From the NCBI GenBank assembly GCA_037039925.1, contig JAXRKP010000618.1:69501-133500 (forward strand): DNA of 64,000 nt, given 5' to 3'. Numbering within the stretch: the first letter of the stretch is position 1; each line of letters opens with the position of its first letter. Source of the stretch: Doris montereyensis (lineage: Eukaryota > Mollusca > Gastropoda > Nudibranchia > Dorididae). The translations under genes were made by a program, and so were the position numbers. Positions 1-11,272 of this stretch are shown here, one piece after another. The notes below the pieces were generated by a model, which was given only the letters and a program-made list of their open reading frames with translations, ran no database searches and had not been told where the DNA came from.

Positions 1-459
1 GCATTAGAATAGCGTCTTGTTCGTCACGCTATAAGTCAGAATACGATCTGGCTCTACGAGTGGTAGCGGCCTTGAAAAAATTAATAACAAGAACATCCGG
101 TCCGTCTTCAGGATGTGTCAGTGAATGTTTCGTGCGCTTCCACTCGTGTGGAATATTACGGTACTATTCATTGACATTTTAACATTGTCGGAACACGAAA
201 AGTGGCTGTAAGCAAAAACAAAAAGAGAGAAAAAAGCAGAAAAAAAAGAGCAAAATTACGCTCACAATGATTCAACAGCTTGTGTCAATATGAACGAACA
301 AACATTTGGATCTGTTAGTAAATAAGTAAGTCAGACACGCAATTGAAATCAGACTAAAAACAAACCAGCAAAAATAAACCCAAAACAAAAAACAACCCTG
401 AAATCAGGAACATAATCAGGTTAGAGTCGCGGAACTGAAACCAAATGTAAAATGTTCAC
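1..459 (-). other. NASP intron following the acidic exon
   Basis: The donor is at 459-458 (minus strand GTGAAC). The rest is AT-rich with no recognised gene or repeat; the next NASP exon is outside the window. Confidence 0.6.
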
Positions 460-3400
460 CATTTTCAGTTTCCATCTGTTCTGGTTCTTCCTCCCCATTT
501 TCTTTATCAGCTTTACCATCCTTGGAAGTCGTCGATGTGTCCTTATCGCCAGTTTGCGTGTCTTTAGCAGGAGATTTGGCGGCTTCACCGTCTTTGCTCT
601 GCTCCTTGTTTTCGGGTAAACTATCCGATTTCGTTTCCTCTTTGGAGGCCTCTGCCTTTTCAACTTTATCACCCTTCTTAGGACTAACGGCTGCCTCTTT
701 TTCTTCACTTCCTTTATCACAAGCTTCCTTTGCTTCTGTACAGTCCTTTGCTTTTGTGTTGTCCTTTGTTTCTGTATCGTCCTTTCCTTTTGTTTTGTCC
801 GTTTCTGTACTGACAGTGTTAATAATGTCTTTCAGACAATCCTCCGTGGGGGCAGGGATATCTTTTTTACCTTTTGTGTTTTCTTTGTTTTCAACGTTTT
901 TGCTATTCTCTTTCACCTCTGAATTTTTCTCATCTTTCACGTCATCAGTTGAATTTTGTTTTTGCGATTTTTTCGACTGTAGCACTGCCATCTCCCTTTT
1001 CAGACTCAGCATCAGCCGGACTTGTTTCCATCTTGGATCCACCATCCCCTTCGTTCTTTTCTGCTTCTGCGTTTTTATCATTGTCCTCTTTCGCCGCGAC
1101 CTCAGCACCGTCCTTTCCTTTGGGATCTAATTCAAATTTATCAGCTTTCCCTCTATCTTCTTCAGACATAGCTTCGTACACTTGTTTTCTTAGTTTCTCT
1201 CGCTCCTCTGTGAAAGAAATTTCAATTATTCGCATGAATATCACGAACGGTGAAGAAAGATAAGGAGTGACCTCAGTCTTTCAAACGTATATGTTCTTGT
1301 CTGTATGGCAAATTGAAAATAAAGTAGAAGCATGAAATTTACACAGCCAAAATGCATGCAACAAGCAATACCCCTTGCTGGGGTGGACAGGATTTTTAAA
1401 ACAATCCCCAATAATACAAGCTACACCCCTGCCATGAATGTGATCCACGCATTGAGTCATTTTCCCACAAGACAACTTTATTCAGTCTTTTACATAGGAT
1501 GATATTGACACAAATAGGTTCCTTCCTTTACACAACCTCTACTTCCGGTCCTGACATTACACCGCTATATAAAATGAATGCAAGTATAGTAGGACCCAAT
1601 CTAAAATGTGCGGGAACAGCCAACAAATTTGGATTAACATTTTGATTACCAACTTCGACATGTCGAACAGTTCCGATAGACGCCATATGCCATCTCCGTA
1701 AGTCCGTCGGCCATTTGCCTATTTTTTTGGGTGGTGAACGAGGCCGATTACTCGATTTAGAGCCGGTTTTTTCCCCAATATTTAAAATAGAACGATGGAA
1801 TCAAGATGTCACCAGTGTTTATCGTCATGATCAAAACTCATATGAAGATTTAGATGATTGTTTGGTAGGAGATGAGATTAGATCTAGCGGTGAAGCAAGT
1901 AGTGATAGTACTGATAGCGACAATGAAGTGATAGTGCCTGTAGATGTACCGAATGACCAGCAACGAGCCAGACCTCGAAAAAGGAGGCAGATGAACATCA
2001 AACTTTAGAATGAGATTGGAACTATCTTGAAAACCCAGAAACTAGTAACCCATGTGAATGGATGTTACAGTCTGAAGAACAAATGAGTGAGGAACATAGA
2101 TCTAGATCCTGATAATAGGTCTGAACCAGTGACATTTTTCAGATTGCTTTTTCCTGGAACTTGTGACAGAACTTACTCGTGATGTAATAAAACCTGTGAA
2201 TTCATGGAAAGTATCCTGAAAATTGATATCATTACACTTTATTTTTCAACTGGTTGTCTAAAAAATGTCACTGAAGTGCTCAACCAAAGCAAATATTTTT
2301 TTAAAATGACAATTTACATTCATGATAAATCCAATATGGCTGCCATGGTTCCATGACCTCACTTGCATATTTGATGGTATGTACTGAAAGCTCATTTATT
2401 ATTTCACCCATCCTCCAAATATCACTTACCTGGCTTGCATACTTGGCAATCAAAGCGTTAACCAAAAATAATACGTTATTTCGATCTAGTTATAGGCGTG
2501 GGAGGGATGGGTTAAATAAGTAAATTGATTGCAAACAATCCTCTGCATTTTATATACAATGAATCTTGCGCCCATATTCATCCTAATCCATCAGATGAAA
2601 ACAATGTAACGCTTGACCAGTTTTAGAACTGCCAGGTCTAGATGGCTAGAATCGCTGCTTCAATAAAGTCACATTTCCTTTAATTTGTCTAGACAACCCA
2701 GCACATATTTTTCTTTGATGTTCGTTACACTTTTTCTACATGGACCCAAAAAATGTGGATCAAGCAGGTCGATATTTGGATTAACTGGTTCAAATATGTA
2801 GAATTTTTTAATCCTTTTGACAAAAATTTGGAATAATGGGAATTTGGTGTAACCGAATTTAGAATGAGTGGGCCCAATTGTATCTCCTCAAATTCTATCC
2901 TTTCACAATCTGCCTTTTCAAACCATAGCTTCAAATTTTCTAACAATTTCATTGAAATTTACCCCATTCACACTCATCTCAGGATGATTACAATAGTCCA
3001 AAGCAGAACAAATAGAAAAATGTCCGATAAGATGAAAAGAAAGAAGCAAGAACTACCAGGAGTACAAAATGAGCTTTTTCGTTACTACTTTGTGTTCATG
3101 CTATATAACACATACCTTCATCTTCCGGAGGTTTTTCAAATTGTTCTGACGTAGATTCTTCTTTTTCTTCTTCAACATCAACTGTCAAAAAGAGATATGA
3201 AAGACAATAAAACATTTCTTTCATAAAGGAAAACAGCCAAACACTCAGTTATATAAATCCCTTTTTTTTATCTCACATTCAGTAAAATGTGAACCTGTTA
3301 TTGTAATATCTTTGCGTGTGAACAAGCTGCAATCACTGATGGAAACGATGTTGAAAATCGTAATGAGTTACGTTGCACGGGAGGGAGGAGAGGGGGAGGG

Positions 3401-6400
3401 GTATAAATTGAATTTTATAACATTTGCAGATCCAGATCTATTTTTGAGGACAAAGAAAAATCATTTTAAAAATGTATTTATGTTAAATTGTTGAGCAAGC
3501 TTTAAATTTCTGAAAGCACGAAAAAAAAAAAAAACAGGAATCCAAATTTAAAAGGAAATAATACAATCATTGCACATAATAAGACAAAAAGAGCCACAGC
3601 GGAGTAAGGTCAATAAGTGACAACTCCACCAATAAAGACAGAACAATAAACACATAAAGTCTATTATCAATCTTGCACGGGTAAAAGTAATAAAACTTTT
3701 CATTAACTTGATTTAGCCTTGCCATATACGATGCATTAATGTAGTCATTTTACTGCTTCCAGAAAGAAAAATCTTCACATTCAAAAGAAAGATCAAATTC
3801 CCCCACAAAAAGGCGTACATACCCCCATGCAAAGCAGCACCCAGAACGGTGTTTTCTAGACGGCCTAATTCAAGAAGAGCAGAGCCACAGTTAAAATAAG
3901 CATCTGCACAATCATAGGAGAGTTCACCACAGTTATCCACCCTGAAAAAAGAAAACATTCATAAAATTAAAATCTATGATACAGCCTCGACTTAATTGTA
4001 TTGTAATAATAATACAAATTTTTTATGGGCAATGTTATAGCAGGAACTTCTGCCTCACCAATGGCCTATTGGACTTTTTTTTTACGTTAAGGACTTAATT
4101 GTGTTTGTCAAGCTTTATGCCGAGCAATTAGTTTGTCAGACTTGTGGATCATGAGGTCCCGAGTTCGAATCCTAGCAACGCCAAAGCTACCTCCGACGTG
4201 TTCCTTGAGAAAGATGATCTTAACACGCATTTTCCCAACTCCACCCAGATGCAAATGGGTACAAGCATTAGCTTGGGAATAAAAACATGTCAGACTAGAG
4301 TCCCGATCAGGAGGTGATTATTATCACGTTCCGCTTCATGCCATTGAAACCAGAATAAGCTCCGGCTCTTTGAAGAAACTTTACTTGTCAATCTTCGATC
4401 GGTTTAAACAAATTCTCCAAGATGAGCACAATGTAAAGTCATGTCAATCAAAAGCCACGAGTCTGCATCTAAGATCGGAAATTGGCATTCCGCTATAACT
4501 TTTCTGATTTTCCCTTGAGATTTAATGCAATTCAAACTAAAAGCTGTTTTTATCTTTATACGAAGAAAATGCAAAACTACTAGACTATTCTAGCAGGTGG
4601 ATCAGTGATTAGATTGTCAGACTTAGTATAGTATAGTCAATCCAGCGTCTTAGGCTTTTAATGCCTTTGCTGATCTTGGGTGTCCAGCTTCGTTGGCTCC
4701 ATGATCACTTCCAGTTTGACAGGAGGGTCAACTAAACTGAACATGTAATCTGACAAAAGGCTGTCTAAGCGATTCTTGAAGACGTTGAGGTCTGGAGCGA
4801 CTGAAACTGGGAGGTTGTTCCAACGGTCAATCACACGCTGACTGAAGAAATGCTGTCTGAGTGATGTGTTGCATCTTGGTTTATTTAACTTATATTTATG
4901 GCCTCTGGTATACTTGTCAGCAAACACAAATAGTTCCTTCTGAACAGTGTAGAGATCATGTGTAAATTTGTATGTCTCTATCATATCACCTCTATGTCAT
5001 ACTGGGAATTCTAATTAACTTAAGTCTTTCTTCGTATCCTTTATCTTTCAGACCAGGAATGATCTTAGTTGCTCTATGAAGCACACCTATAATTTTTTTG
5101 TCCTTTCCATACTTAATATCATACGGTTCCAGGTTCAAGTCCTAGACATGTTGGTCCAACATGGAAGGCCTTGGGAATGACACTAACATGTATTTTCCCC
5201 ACTGACCCAGGTGCAAATGAGCACTAGCAACAACTTGGGGAGTGAAAGCCTGCATCCGACTAGCATCCTCTCCAGATAGTTGCTCCATTTGAAAGAAAAA
5301 CTAAAGGAATCCCAACTTTTTGTCACACAAAAACGTGTTTTATGAGTGCCTGACTACAAAACTACCTCCTGTCCCCCAAACAAAAGACTTACAAAATTTT
5401 CACAGCCTCTTCATACATGCTCACAGCCTTTGGGATTTCACCACACACCATGTTGCGTTTGCCCTGGGCAAGAAGTTCAACAGCTTTCTTCCTGGCCTCT
5501 GTCCTGTAAAAATTTTAATTTAAAACTTTATATAAACATTTAGTCAATATAAAATTTCATGTGGATCATAAATGTACAAATTCTACCCACATTTAACACT
5601 TACAACCATACCATGGGTTTACCCAATTTCAATGAGATCGCTCTACCCCATTCTTCCTCACACCTCTTTACTATTCCACTTTTTAGTTTTAAACGTTCCA
5701 ATTTCAAATTTAAATCGTTCTATATCTAAATATTATATATAGGTATCGTCAATTACTACCAAAAAATCTGGTGGCAATTCAAAAATAAGTGGTAATCAGT
5801 ATGTTGCGGTTGCCACCAGTTGTTCCAGTGGTTATCGGCAGTTTGTCAATTGTCGTGGTCTCGTGAGATCTCATGCTGTCATTGGCTTACATAAACTATA
5901 GGCCAGAGACACATTTTTAACGTTTATGTGGATTGTCTCATATATATCTAAAAGGATGGACACATCAGCTACATCTACATGTAGGCTAGCTGTCTCTTCT
6001 TACATGACACGTACATTCTCTCATTATTCATTATTGCCATTGCATAACTACAATTCCAAGAAAGTGACAAATTTAAAATAAACCTGTAAAACATTATTCA
6101 AGGCACTCCAATATCTCAATTTCCCTTAATTTCTTAAAACACCTTGAAAACAAGAAAGTAAAATTTCACCATAACATTAACACCATCTATAACAGACGCA
6201 CATTCCATTTCTCCCGTCAACAATTAAACTGTGGAACAGTTTGCCAGAGACGATCATAGAGTGCCAAAATCTCAATCACTTCAAAACATTTTGAATGACA
6301 TGAAGTGCATAAATCTGACTATAGTCATACATTATAAGAAATAGTAAATTATACAAGTCTTCAAATATGAAGTTGTGGCAACTCATAATGATAAGCACAC

Positions 6401-6816
6401 ATAACGCTCATGCTTTCTCTTTGACTGTCCTTTCTCAAAGTCTCATTCTCCCTTTCATCCTCGTCCAAGAAATCGATAGCGATTGATAAACTGTCCATTT
6501 TGTTATTTCCGGTGCCAATCGACTAGATGTTAATGATCACAAAGAATCGTTCATTTATTTAAACATTGGTATTAAGTATTGTAGGTCTGAATCACATCCC
6601 ACTAATTAAATAGATCTAGATTCTACATGGTGGGTTTACATTTAATTAATTTCGATCTAGTCTAGAATCAAGAATCTATCATCGCAGTGGGCATGAAATT
6701 ATGTCACTATTTTCTTTTATAAAATTCATTCATACTTCTCTGTCAACTGATCTTGTGATGTGGATTCTTTGGGTGGAAGAGGATGCAGGTTCTGGTTCTT
6801 TGGAAGAGGAAGACAT
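460..6816 (-). CDS. NASP: NASP-like histone chaperone, 5' half (partial, continues off left edge)
   Basis: NASP proteins are nuclear TPR (SHNi-TPR) chaperones that bind histones H3-H4 and linker H1. Coding exons on the minus strand: 6816-6736 (ATG at 6816), 5503-5393, 3941-3823, 3181-3116 and 1207-460, all with AG/GT borders. Exon 2 gives the first TPR helix pair (residues like ELLAQGKRNMVCGEIPKA). Exon 3 completes it (DCADAYFNCGSALLELGRLE, then NTVLGAALHG), and this is the most diagnostic stretch. Exon 4 is acidic (VDVEEEKEEST). Exon 5 opens EEREKLRKQVYEAMSEED, as in the NASP family, then runs into the long Glu/Lys/Asp-rich insert that splits the second TPR. Phases join cleanly for exons 2-5. 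Two breaks are seen: exon 1 fits exon 2 only if one base is skipped between about 6745 and 6800 (then ...STSQDQLTEKTEARKK), and exon 5 needs a one-base shift, best placed in the T6 run at 968-973. TPR3-4 and the C-terminus lie beyond position 1. An acceptor-like AG at 6831-6832 suggests a separate 5' UTR exon. Confidence 0.88.
1775..2514 (+). mobile_element. piggyBac-like relic (N-terminal fragment plus 3' end)
   Basis: Inside the NASP intron between exons 4 and 5. An acidic, Ser/Asp-rich reading frame (GEASSDSTDSDNEV, then basic RPRKRRQ) is followed by a frameshifted stretch (EPVTFFRLLF, then ELVTELTRDV) typical of the start of the piggyBac DDE domain; the rest of the transposase is missing. 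The fragment then joins a tail containing an ATATGGCTGCCATGG-like block and ends ATGGGTTAA at about 2514, matching the GGG-TTAA right ends of this superfamily and the end of the copy at 36.25 kb. No left end was found. Confidence 0.5.
3555..3650 (-). repeat. Dispersed repeat with AGTGGAG/GTCACTTATTG core, copy in NASP intron
   Basis: Contains GTGACAACTCCACCAATAAA, the minus-strand form of the core seen at 7.6, 39.0 and 39.9 kb. Confidence 0.55.
4105..4385 (+). mobile_element. SINE family 1 (tRNA-headed), copy a
   Basis: The head resembles a tRNA (GGATCATGAGGTCC, then a B box GAGTTCGAATCC). The body has the shared family landmarks: a CCTTGAGAAAG block, CATTTTCCCAACTCC, an AAATGGGTACAAGC block, a CAGACTAGAGTCC block and GGAGGTGATTATTATCAC, ending near a CCGGCTCT motif. 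Lies in a NASP intron. At least eleven other copies of this family are in the window. Confidence 0.75.
4650..5110 (-). mobile_element. CR1/L2-like non-LTR retrotransposon C-terminal relic
   Basis: Minus-strand translation shows the tail of a LINE reverse transcriptase protein: VLHRATKIIPGLKDKGYEER, then after a frameshift DMIETYKFTHDLYTV, KPRCNTSLRQHFFSQRVIDR and WNNLP followed by NVFKNRLD. The order (R-A-T-K.. / Y-K..H / R-x-FFSQR..WN-LP) is the usual end of CR1/Jockey-group ORF2. Only the last 140 or so codons remain, in the NASP intron between exons 2 and 3. Confidence 0.65.
5125..5290 (+). mobile_element. SINE family 1, copy c (5' truncated)
   Basis: Begins at the B-box region (GGTTCAAGTCC) and continues through the family body (CACTAACATG, TTTTCCCCACTGACCCAGGT, AAATGAGCAC, ACTAGCATCCTCTCC). 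Diverged; it ends just before NASP exon 2. Confidence 0.6.
6090..6345 (+). mobile_element. Possible non-LTR retrotransposon C-terminal relic
   Basis: Frameshifted plus-strand translation gives pieces like NRRTFHFSRQQL, then LWNSLPETI and a FKT motif, recalling the end of many LINE ORF2 proteins. Short and decayed, in NASP intron 1. Confidence 0.35.
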
Positions 6817-6830
6817 GGTTATTTGCTGGA

Positions 6831-7320
6831 CTGAAAATATTACAGTATCATAGGTGTTTGAAACAGTCGAGAGCAAGTTCCTCGTGTGAAATGCTGCAGC
6901 GAAGTGGGCGATGGCCAGGGACTGAGGACCCTCCAGAGACGAAGTGACGATGAGTGACTGAGTGATCTCAAATCTCAGTGGCAGGGCTCAGTGATTTGTT
7001 TTCACAGTTATCTCAAGAGAATTTTCACGAATTCGCGCCGTGAATCGTTTCCGTCTTCTTGCCAGAAAGTTTATGGCCCAACAAGAATCCGCCAAATATT
7101 ATGCCAATTATTGTTGTTTTGCGGTAAGCTACCAGAAAAAAACTTGCAGTCATATGCACCATTTATTACACCATAATAATATAATAAATTATTAGGAATT
7201 TTTTTTAATGCAAATAAAGGAGAAACAAAATTCAAAACAGAAAAACACAGTAATCTTAGGTTTAAAAAGTGAAATAGTAACCATTTGCTTAAAAAATATG
7301 ATAAACGACAATTAGTGATC
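6831..7320. other. Upstream region of NASP
   Basis: Intergenic side of NASP start. The acceptor-like AG at 6832-6831 implies a 5' UTR exon somewhere above; I could not place it or a promoter. Nothing else recognisable. Confidence 0.4.
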
Positions 7321-7558
7321 GGCAATAAATCCTATCTCCCAGCCATCGCCGCCCCCCTCCCCACAGTGTTTCCCTTTTCCCTTGTACTTATTCTAGTTAT
7401 CACCATGTTCCCTTTCTTGATTCTTTCTCCCCCGCCCCTTTTTCTTTCTCCCTCTTGTTTTCCTCCTGACATCACGTTGTGTGATGCATGTATAAGTCTG
7501 TAGGTAAGCATGTTCGTTGTTTGTTGTCTGACGACGGATCGTGCCGGAAACGTCACTT

Positions 7559-7647
7559 GTTTGCTCTGTCTTCCTTGGTGGAGCTGTCATTGTCGTTTTT
7601 CACTTCCGACAATAATTGACAACTCCACCAAAGAAGACAAAACAAAC
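7559..7647. repeat. Near-perfect hairpin (inverted repeat) of a dispersed repeat
   Basis: The left arm 7559-7595 and right arm 7607-7647 are inverse complements over about 38 bases (core CTTGGTGGAGCTGTCA / TGACAACTCCACCAAAG), with an 11-base spacer. The arm matches single copies at 3555-3650, 38940-39025 and 39860-39965, each sharing the AGTGGAG..GTCA core. Confidence 0.75.
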
Positions 7648-7867
7648 GTGTGTTGTTTCAGATGATACTATAATCCTTCGTGTGACAATATGATATGAGT
7701 CACAGCATCTACGCTCTTGTACAGGTATCACATAGTGTGATGTTAGAAGGAAGAAAACGAGATGAACAGAGAGCAGGGAAGAGAGGAAATCAGGGAAAGG
7801 AGGACAGTTAATAGTCATTAAAAGCAGTGAATTTTGAAGAGGAACAGAAAAGAAATTCGTTCAAAGC

Positions 7868-8062
7868 AGGTATAGTCCAACCTGTCCCAACGACCATCTG
7901 CTTTAACGACCACCGACAATGGACTCCCTTGCGTTTTTTCTATATTGCATCTCTCACCATAACGACCACCTGTCCAACGCAACCACGACCACCTAATTTG
8001 ACCAACCAATCGCCATCATAACCTGTCCATAACGACCGTAAGGTACAGTCTTACAGTATTGG
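7868..8062 (+). repeat. Possible pogo-type DNA transposon remnant
   Basis: Repeated TAACGACCAC/CGACCA motifs and tails like AGTCCAACCTGTCCCAACGA and CATAACGACCGTAAGG recall the termini of pogo/Tigger MITEs. No clear flanking TA duplication could be confirmed. Confidence 0.3.
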
Positions 8063-8901
8063 CTCCACCTACTTCACTATTCGATCGGCACTCACACCCA
8101 CACTCTTGGATCACAACCTGAGCCTCCACATGACCCTATAGTAAGATGGCGTAGTTCATAACCAATCATTACCATTAGCAGTCATTGTCTTGAGACATAG
8201 GCGACCAGTCATCAAAGCAAGCCTACACTACCAGTTGGATGTTCTCGACTTCACACCTCGTCGAGCCATTCAAATATTTCTATGCATTCATTTTCATTCA
8301 ATGTCAGATTTTTCTCTTCAATGTTTCTTCACAAACAACAACAATTTATCTAGTCTGCTCACTGTATGTACATGTACTAGCAAAAGGTGTCATGTGCACA
8401 ATATCGTAGATATTTTATTACACATCCATGCACTTTCACCTCATAAAAACCTTCTTTATTTCCATCTCACCTGTATCTCTCATGACAGATTCTGCATAAT
8501 TATGTTAAAAGACATGACGATGTTAAACAGATATGACGATAATATACAAGCCTGTTGCACTCCTCTTTCTCCTGAAACCATTCTGCTGTGCCGCAGTTTG
8601 GATTGCTAACTGTAGTCTTTATAGGACTGTTTGATAAGGCTTATTCTTCCAGTTGGAAATACCTTCTTTTTAAAAAATGGCTCATGGTTCATAGTGTGAA
8701 ACATAACCGAATACCTTTGAATAATCATTGAAACTCATACACAGATCTTGATAAAACCGTATTCTTTGCATTTCTGAATGATCATTCTGATATTGAAAAT
8801 CTCTTGTGCCCAAGTTCTTTCCTGAAACCAGCTTTACTTCATCTTCCACTTCATTTTAGAGTTGTTTATGATTTGTTTTAATGAGTAGGGAATCTTATTG
8901 G

Positions 8902-9165
8902 CATGGTAGCGTTGGTGGTCAAGTGGTTAGGCTACCAGACTTGGGATCATAAGCTTCATGGTTCGAATCCAGACAAAGCTACCCCCGTCGTTGTGTTCCT
9001 TGAGAATGACACTTAACATGCATTTCCCCACTCGACCCAGGTACAAATGTGAGTAAAAATCTGCGTCAGTCTTAACAGTGTCATGTTCAGGAAATGATTA
9101 TTATCACCTGTTTTGCTTTATGCTATAGAAACACGGATAAGCTCAGGCTCTATCGGTCTTATGGG
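8902..9165 (+). mobile_element. SINE family 1, copy b (best preserved)
   Basis: The full tRNA-like head is visible: A-box region GGTGGTCAAGTGGTTAGGC and B box GGTTCGAATCC, then the family body (CCTTGAGAATGACACTTAAC, CATTTCCCCACTCGACCCAG, GAAATGATTATTATCACCTG), ending CAGGCTCTAT. A useful reference copy for the other truncated ones. Confidence 0.8.
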
Positions 9166-10210
9166 CAAAATCGCTGGAGCCGTTTTAGTTAAATGTTCAA
9201 ATCTGGCAACAAGAACATTGCTTACTCTCTAAGCCTTGACAAAATGTAAAAAGACAATTTTTACAGTTATTTGCATTGAAAGAAAAGAAATCCTAGGATT
9301 TTTCTTCAAATAATCATATTTATAAATAATAAGCCATTTTTATCAATAACAAACGAGGAGGAGAGGAAAAACAAGGGTTTTTTTTATGAACAGAAGAGTT
9401 TTGTAGAGATTAAGCAAGATCTAAAGTATGTGCACCAAATTCTATGACGTCATTCTTTTCCCCCATAGCGGCCATAACAATACCAACCTCGTGGATACAC
9501 CTTCCACAATTTCAGGTAGATCTTCCTTATTCATTTACTTGAAAGTGGCTAATTATCAAGAATGCTGTTTGCCGTGAAACAGTTGTATGTTTTATATGTC
9601 GTGGTATAGATATAATCTCTCACACAAGGTATAGAGAATGTCTTTGTAAACATAAAGCTTGGCCGGTATGGAAATCTTTAGCATTGACTCGCCTTGAGTG
9701 AATTCCTGAACTCCAGTATAAGGACTTGGATTCGGTTCACAGTTAGGCTACTAGATCTAGATTCAAGACATAATTGTTGCTCAGTTATAGAAACCAGAAT
9801 TTTCTGAATTGAGACTCACGACATTTTACTATTCAATTTCTAGATAGAACCAGATTTAGATCTAGATCTAGATCTACATCCGTAGTGGTAGTGTACTAGA
9901 AGTCACACTTCAAAATAGATCTAGATCTAGAAGTACACATTTCTAGCCATTTGACATCAATTTGAATGAAGAATGAGTGGGATGTGTCACAATTTGTCTT
10001 TCATATTCCTCAAGTCAGGCACACTATTCAAATTTTGCTTGTGACCAAACTTAGAAGCAGTTCCATAGTGCTGGTCCCAATCAACAAGCGACATAAAGGT
10101 TTATGTTAACTTTGAAGGAGTGAGATAAAATTTATAAGTTGGGGCTTGGATTTTTCTGGGGATAACAAAGAAAAACAAGTAAAAAAAAAAAGAAGATTGT
10201 GTGAGGTTGC

Positions 10211-10212
10211 TT

Positions 10213-10307
<95 letters not shown>

Positions 10308-10326
10308 CCTCTCCCCTCTCTCTCTG
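10211..10326. repeat. (CT)n microsatellite
   Basis: About 80 bases of uninterrupted CT followed by imperfect CT/CCCT. The long Ser-Leu or Arg-Glu reading frames over it are artefacts. Confidence 0.97.
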
Positions 10327-10611
10327 TGAGGAGGTAACATGATGTGACACCAGACTAAGGGGTCTAAATCCTAGCTTCACCCTTTGCACACACTTGTTTT
10401 TTCATACAAATGGCTGAGGCAACCCCTCACTGTAAGTAAAGTGTAAGAAGGTCTCTTCCGGTAAAAAAGCAATCTCTATTTGGGTTAAGACAGACATAGA
10501 TACTGACACGCATAGACTTGAGACAGGACAGGACCTTTCTGTTAGCACTACACCGGACTAATGTCAAATTGGACAACCTTACAGGCCTTACTGTTTCCTT
10601 ACAAATATCCT

Positions 10612-11272
10612 ACTATATTATAAACTTCAACTCTTTAATTAATCTTTTTCAGTCTTATTGATGAATCTTTTTAACATTTGGTCCATAAAGCTTTGACATC
10701 GCAGATATAAAAAGGTAGCAATTAACGTGGTGTTAATTGCTACATCCTCACTCTGTAGCAATTAACGCTACCATATAAAAAGCACAATATTGTGAAATTT
10801 GCTTTCAATTTGTGTGTTTTGCGAAATATATTTTGAGTGCGAACGTCAGCAATTGAGATAGCTGGCATTTCCCTCTTTTAATAAGTCCTTTTTCACCTTA
10901 AGGTAGGTGAGGTCAACGACCTTTTATTGTTTTCTTTGATTCCATTTGAAAGAATTGTTTAAAGAAAATTTGGGAGGTCTAAATTTTAAAAATCTTTTGC
11001 AGTGATCGCGTGATGTGGGTTTCAGATTTTAATTATTATGAAACAATTGTGGTCCACAAACGACACACAGTAAGAGCTGAAAAACGGTTGAAAATACGTA
11101 CAAGCGCCGTTTTATGATCTGGAAAGAAAATGTATTCCTGTGTCCATTTATCCTGTAAAAGACACGACGAAAAATATCACAGATCACTCTAAATGAGAGT
11201 GAGAATATCATGAGACTACTAGCAGTTTACGTGACCTTGCGGTCGGACAAGATTTTTTTTCCAGATCTGGGG
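10612..11272 (+). repeat. Unclassified dispersed repeat U1, copy 1
   Basis: About 600 bases recur at 47172-47750 in the same orientation. Shared landmarks: ATATTGTGAAATTTGCTTTC, GAACGTCAGCAATTGAGA, GCTGGCATTTCCCT, a GGTCAACGAC block, CACACAGTAAGAGCTGAAAA and CTCTAAATGAGAGTGAGAAT. No coding potential seen. The copy ends directly against the tail of the LINE at 11.27 kb. Confidence 0.75.

Noticed and set aside
6385..6520. Minus-strand frame starting MDSLSIAIDFLDEDERENE
   Set aside because: Looks protein-like for about 30 codons, but has no matching splice sites for NASP, no following domain and no recognisable family; too little to call a gene.
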